Source: Nonomuraea sp. NBC_00507
Lineage (GTDB): Bacteria > Actinomycetota > Actinomycetes > Streptosporangiales > Streptosporangiaceae
Direction: 5' to 3'
DNA: 64,000 nt
Assembly: GCF_036013525.1 (NCBI RefSeq)
Contig: NZ_CP107853.1
Coordinates: 6,138,001-6,202,000, forward strand
A program made the translations under genes and the position numbers. The notes below the pieces were generated by a model, which was not told where the DNA came from, ran no database searches, and saw only the letters and a list, made by a program, of their open reading frames with translations. Shown here piece by piece: positions 62,923 to 64,000 of the stretch (the stretch's first letter is position 1; each line of letters starts with the position of its first letter).

Positions 62923-64000
62923 ATGAGGTCGTATGACGTGATTGTCGCAGGGGGCGGGCACAACGGGCTGGTCGCGGCCGCCTACCTGGCCGGGGCCGGC
63001 CGGCGGGTCCTGGTGCTGGAGCGGTTGGACCATGCGGGCGGGCTGGCGATCTCGGCGCAGGCGTTCCCCGGCGTGGACGTGCGGCTGTCGCGCTACTCCT
63101 ACCTGGTCAGCCTCCTGCCCTCGAGCATCGTCCGCGATCTAGGGCTAGACCTGGAGCTGCGGCGGCGCCGCTACGCCTCGTACACACCCACAGGTGACAC
63201 CGGGCTGCTGGTCGACAACGAGGACGCGGCGCGTACGGCGGCCTCGTTCGCGGCCGTCACCGGCGGCGGAGCCGATCACAAGGCCTGGGACGACTTCTAC
63301 GGCATGACCGCGCGGGTGGCGCGGGCCCTGGCCCCCACCCTGCTCGAACCCCTGCGCACCCCCGCTGAGATCGAGCGCCTGGTCGGCGCCGAAGCATGGC
63401 GTGAGCTGTTCCAGCGGCCGATCGGCGAGAGCGTCGACGAGCGGTTCGGCGACGACACCGTGCGCGGCGTCGTGCTCACCGACGCGCTCATCGGCACGTA
63501 CGCCGATCCGGCCACCGACCTGCTGGCCAACCGGTGTTTCCTCTATCACGTGATCGGCGACGGCACCGGCGAGTGGAACGTGCCCGTCGGCGGCATGGGC
63601 GCGGTGTCCGGGGCGCTCGAGGCGGCGGCCCGGCGGGCGGGCGCCGAGATCAGGACCGGTGCGGAGATCATCGGGATCTCGCCGTCCGGTGAGGTCGCGT
63701 TCGTTGACGCGGACGGCGAGCACGCGGTGAACGGCGGGCATGTGCTGGTCAACCTGCCGCCCGCGGTGCTGGACCGGCTGCTCGGCAGGCCTGAGGCGGT
63801 GCCCGAAGGGGCGCAGCTGAAGGTCAACATGGTCCTCAGCAGGCTGCCGAGGCTGAAGGACACCTCCGTCGAACCGCGGGCGGCCTTCAGCGGGACGTTC
63901 CACATCAACGAGGGGCGCGACCAGCTGGCGACGGCGTACGCGCAGGCGGCGCGGGGGGAGATCCCGGCGCTGCCGCCGGCCGAGGTCTACTGCCATTCGC
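62923..64000 (+). CDS. FAD-dependent oxidoreductase, PYROXD2/phytoene-desaturase-like (cut by window end)
   Basis: The frame is open from ATG 62923 to the last base, giving 359 residues of a longer protein. The N-terminus DVIVAGGGHNGLVAAAYLAG, then GRRVLVLERLDHAGGLA, is a dinucleotide-binding fold with the GGxHNGL pattern of PYROXD2-like and carotenoid-desaturase-like amine-oxidase superfamily members. The later NVPVGGMGAVSGALEAAARR matches the second conserved block (GGMGxxxxAL), where substrate and FAD domains meet. The substrate is unknown; no crtB or other carotenoid gene is visible. The gene is divergent from psuG. Confidence 0.85.
   Translation, partial: MRSYDVIVAGGGHNGLVAAAYLAGAGRRVLVLERLDHAGGLAISAQAFPGVDVRLSRYSYLVSLLPSSIVRDLGLDLELRRRRYASYTPTGDTGLLVDNEDAARTAASFAAVTGGGADHKAWDDFYGMTARVARALAPTLLEPLRTPAEIERLVGAEAWRELFQRPIGESVDERFGDDTVRGVVLTDALIGTYADPATDLLANRCFLYHVIGDGTGEWNVPVGGMGAVSGALEAAARRAGAEIRTGAEIIGISPSGEVAFVDADGEHAVNGGHVLVNLPPAVLDRLLGRPEAVPEGAQLKVNMVLSRLPRLKDTSVEPRAAFSGTFHINEGRDQLATAYAQAARGEIPALPPAEVYCHS

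Overview
This 64 kb window is chromosomal DNA from a high-GC actinobacterium. Codon third positions are almost always G or C, GTG starts are frequent, and several gene families are actinobacterial (LytR-CpsA-Psr proteins, CU044_5270-type sigma-linked membrane proteins, an MmyB-like XRE regulator, a CYP142-like P450). My impression is a Streptosporangiales genome such as Nonomuraea, but that is inferred from family resemblance, not shown. I see no tRNA, rRNA, CRISPR array, transposase or prophage; the genes look like core and metabolic chromosome.

Layout. 0-5.5 kb: end of an IMP-cyclohydrolase-like gene, a small hypothetical gene, then a ROK regulator divergent from a polar amino-acid ABC importer (lipoprotein plus two permeases, no ATPase) coupled to an asparaginase. 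5.5-9.7 kb: dienelactone hydrolase with a divergent XRE regulator, a HAD phosphatase, a RibD-C-like reductase and an NAD-dependent epimerase. 9.7-15 kb: the sbcD-sbcC nuclease operon, with an enlarged SbcC. 15-20.9 kb: three alpha/beta hydrolases, a crotonase remnant, an LCP protein, and an OhrR-like regulator divergent from one hydrolase. 21-23.6 kb: a homocitrate/isopropylmalate-synthase-family gene divergent from a citrate synthase carrying its own DNA-binding domain. 23.7-29.8 kb: a three-gene operon that looks like an SMC-type complex (kleisin-like, winged-helix kite-like, SMC-like ATPase), the best candidate for an undescribed system here; an AlkZ-like protein is divergent from it. 30.9-33.9 kb: ECF sigma factor, its membrane partner and a heparinase-like protein. 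33.8-37.1 kb: aromatic-ring monooxygenase, FAA hydrolase and CYP142-like P450. 37.2-42.3 kb: degenerate metallopeptidase, CorA, M50 peptidase, fused 2-oxoacid dehydrogenase E1. 42.5-44.6 kb: a three-repeat secreted protein and a coiled-coil protein separated by a strong terminator. 44.7-47.2 kb: PadR-regulated ABC-2 exporter. 47.3-53.7 kb: TetR regulator and a leucine/isovalerate-type catabolic operon (acyl-CoA carboxylase beta and alpha, HMG-CoA lyase, acyl-CoA dehydrogenase). 53.8-60.7 kb: acetyltransferase, large LuxR/AAA regulator, about 840 bp of GC-rich repeats, and a long Pro/Gln-rich repeat protein. 60.8-64 kb: pseudouridine catabolism pair (psuK-like, psuG) and the start of a PYROXD2/phytoene-desaturase-like oxidoreductase cut by the window end.

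A theme across the window is in-frame expansion of short tandem repeats inside otherwise conserved proteins: SbcC, the SMC-like ATPase, the biotin carboxylase subunit, PadR, the LuxR regulator and the 818-residue protein. Function calls rest on reading motifs by eye; no database search was run.
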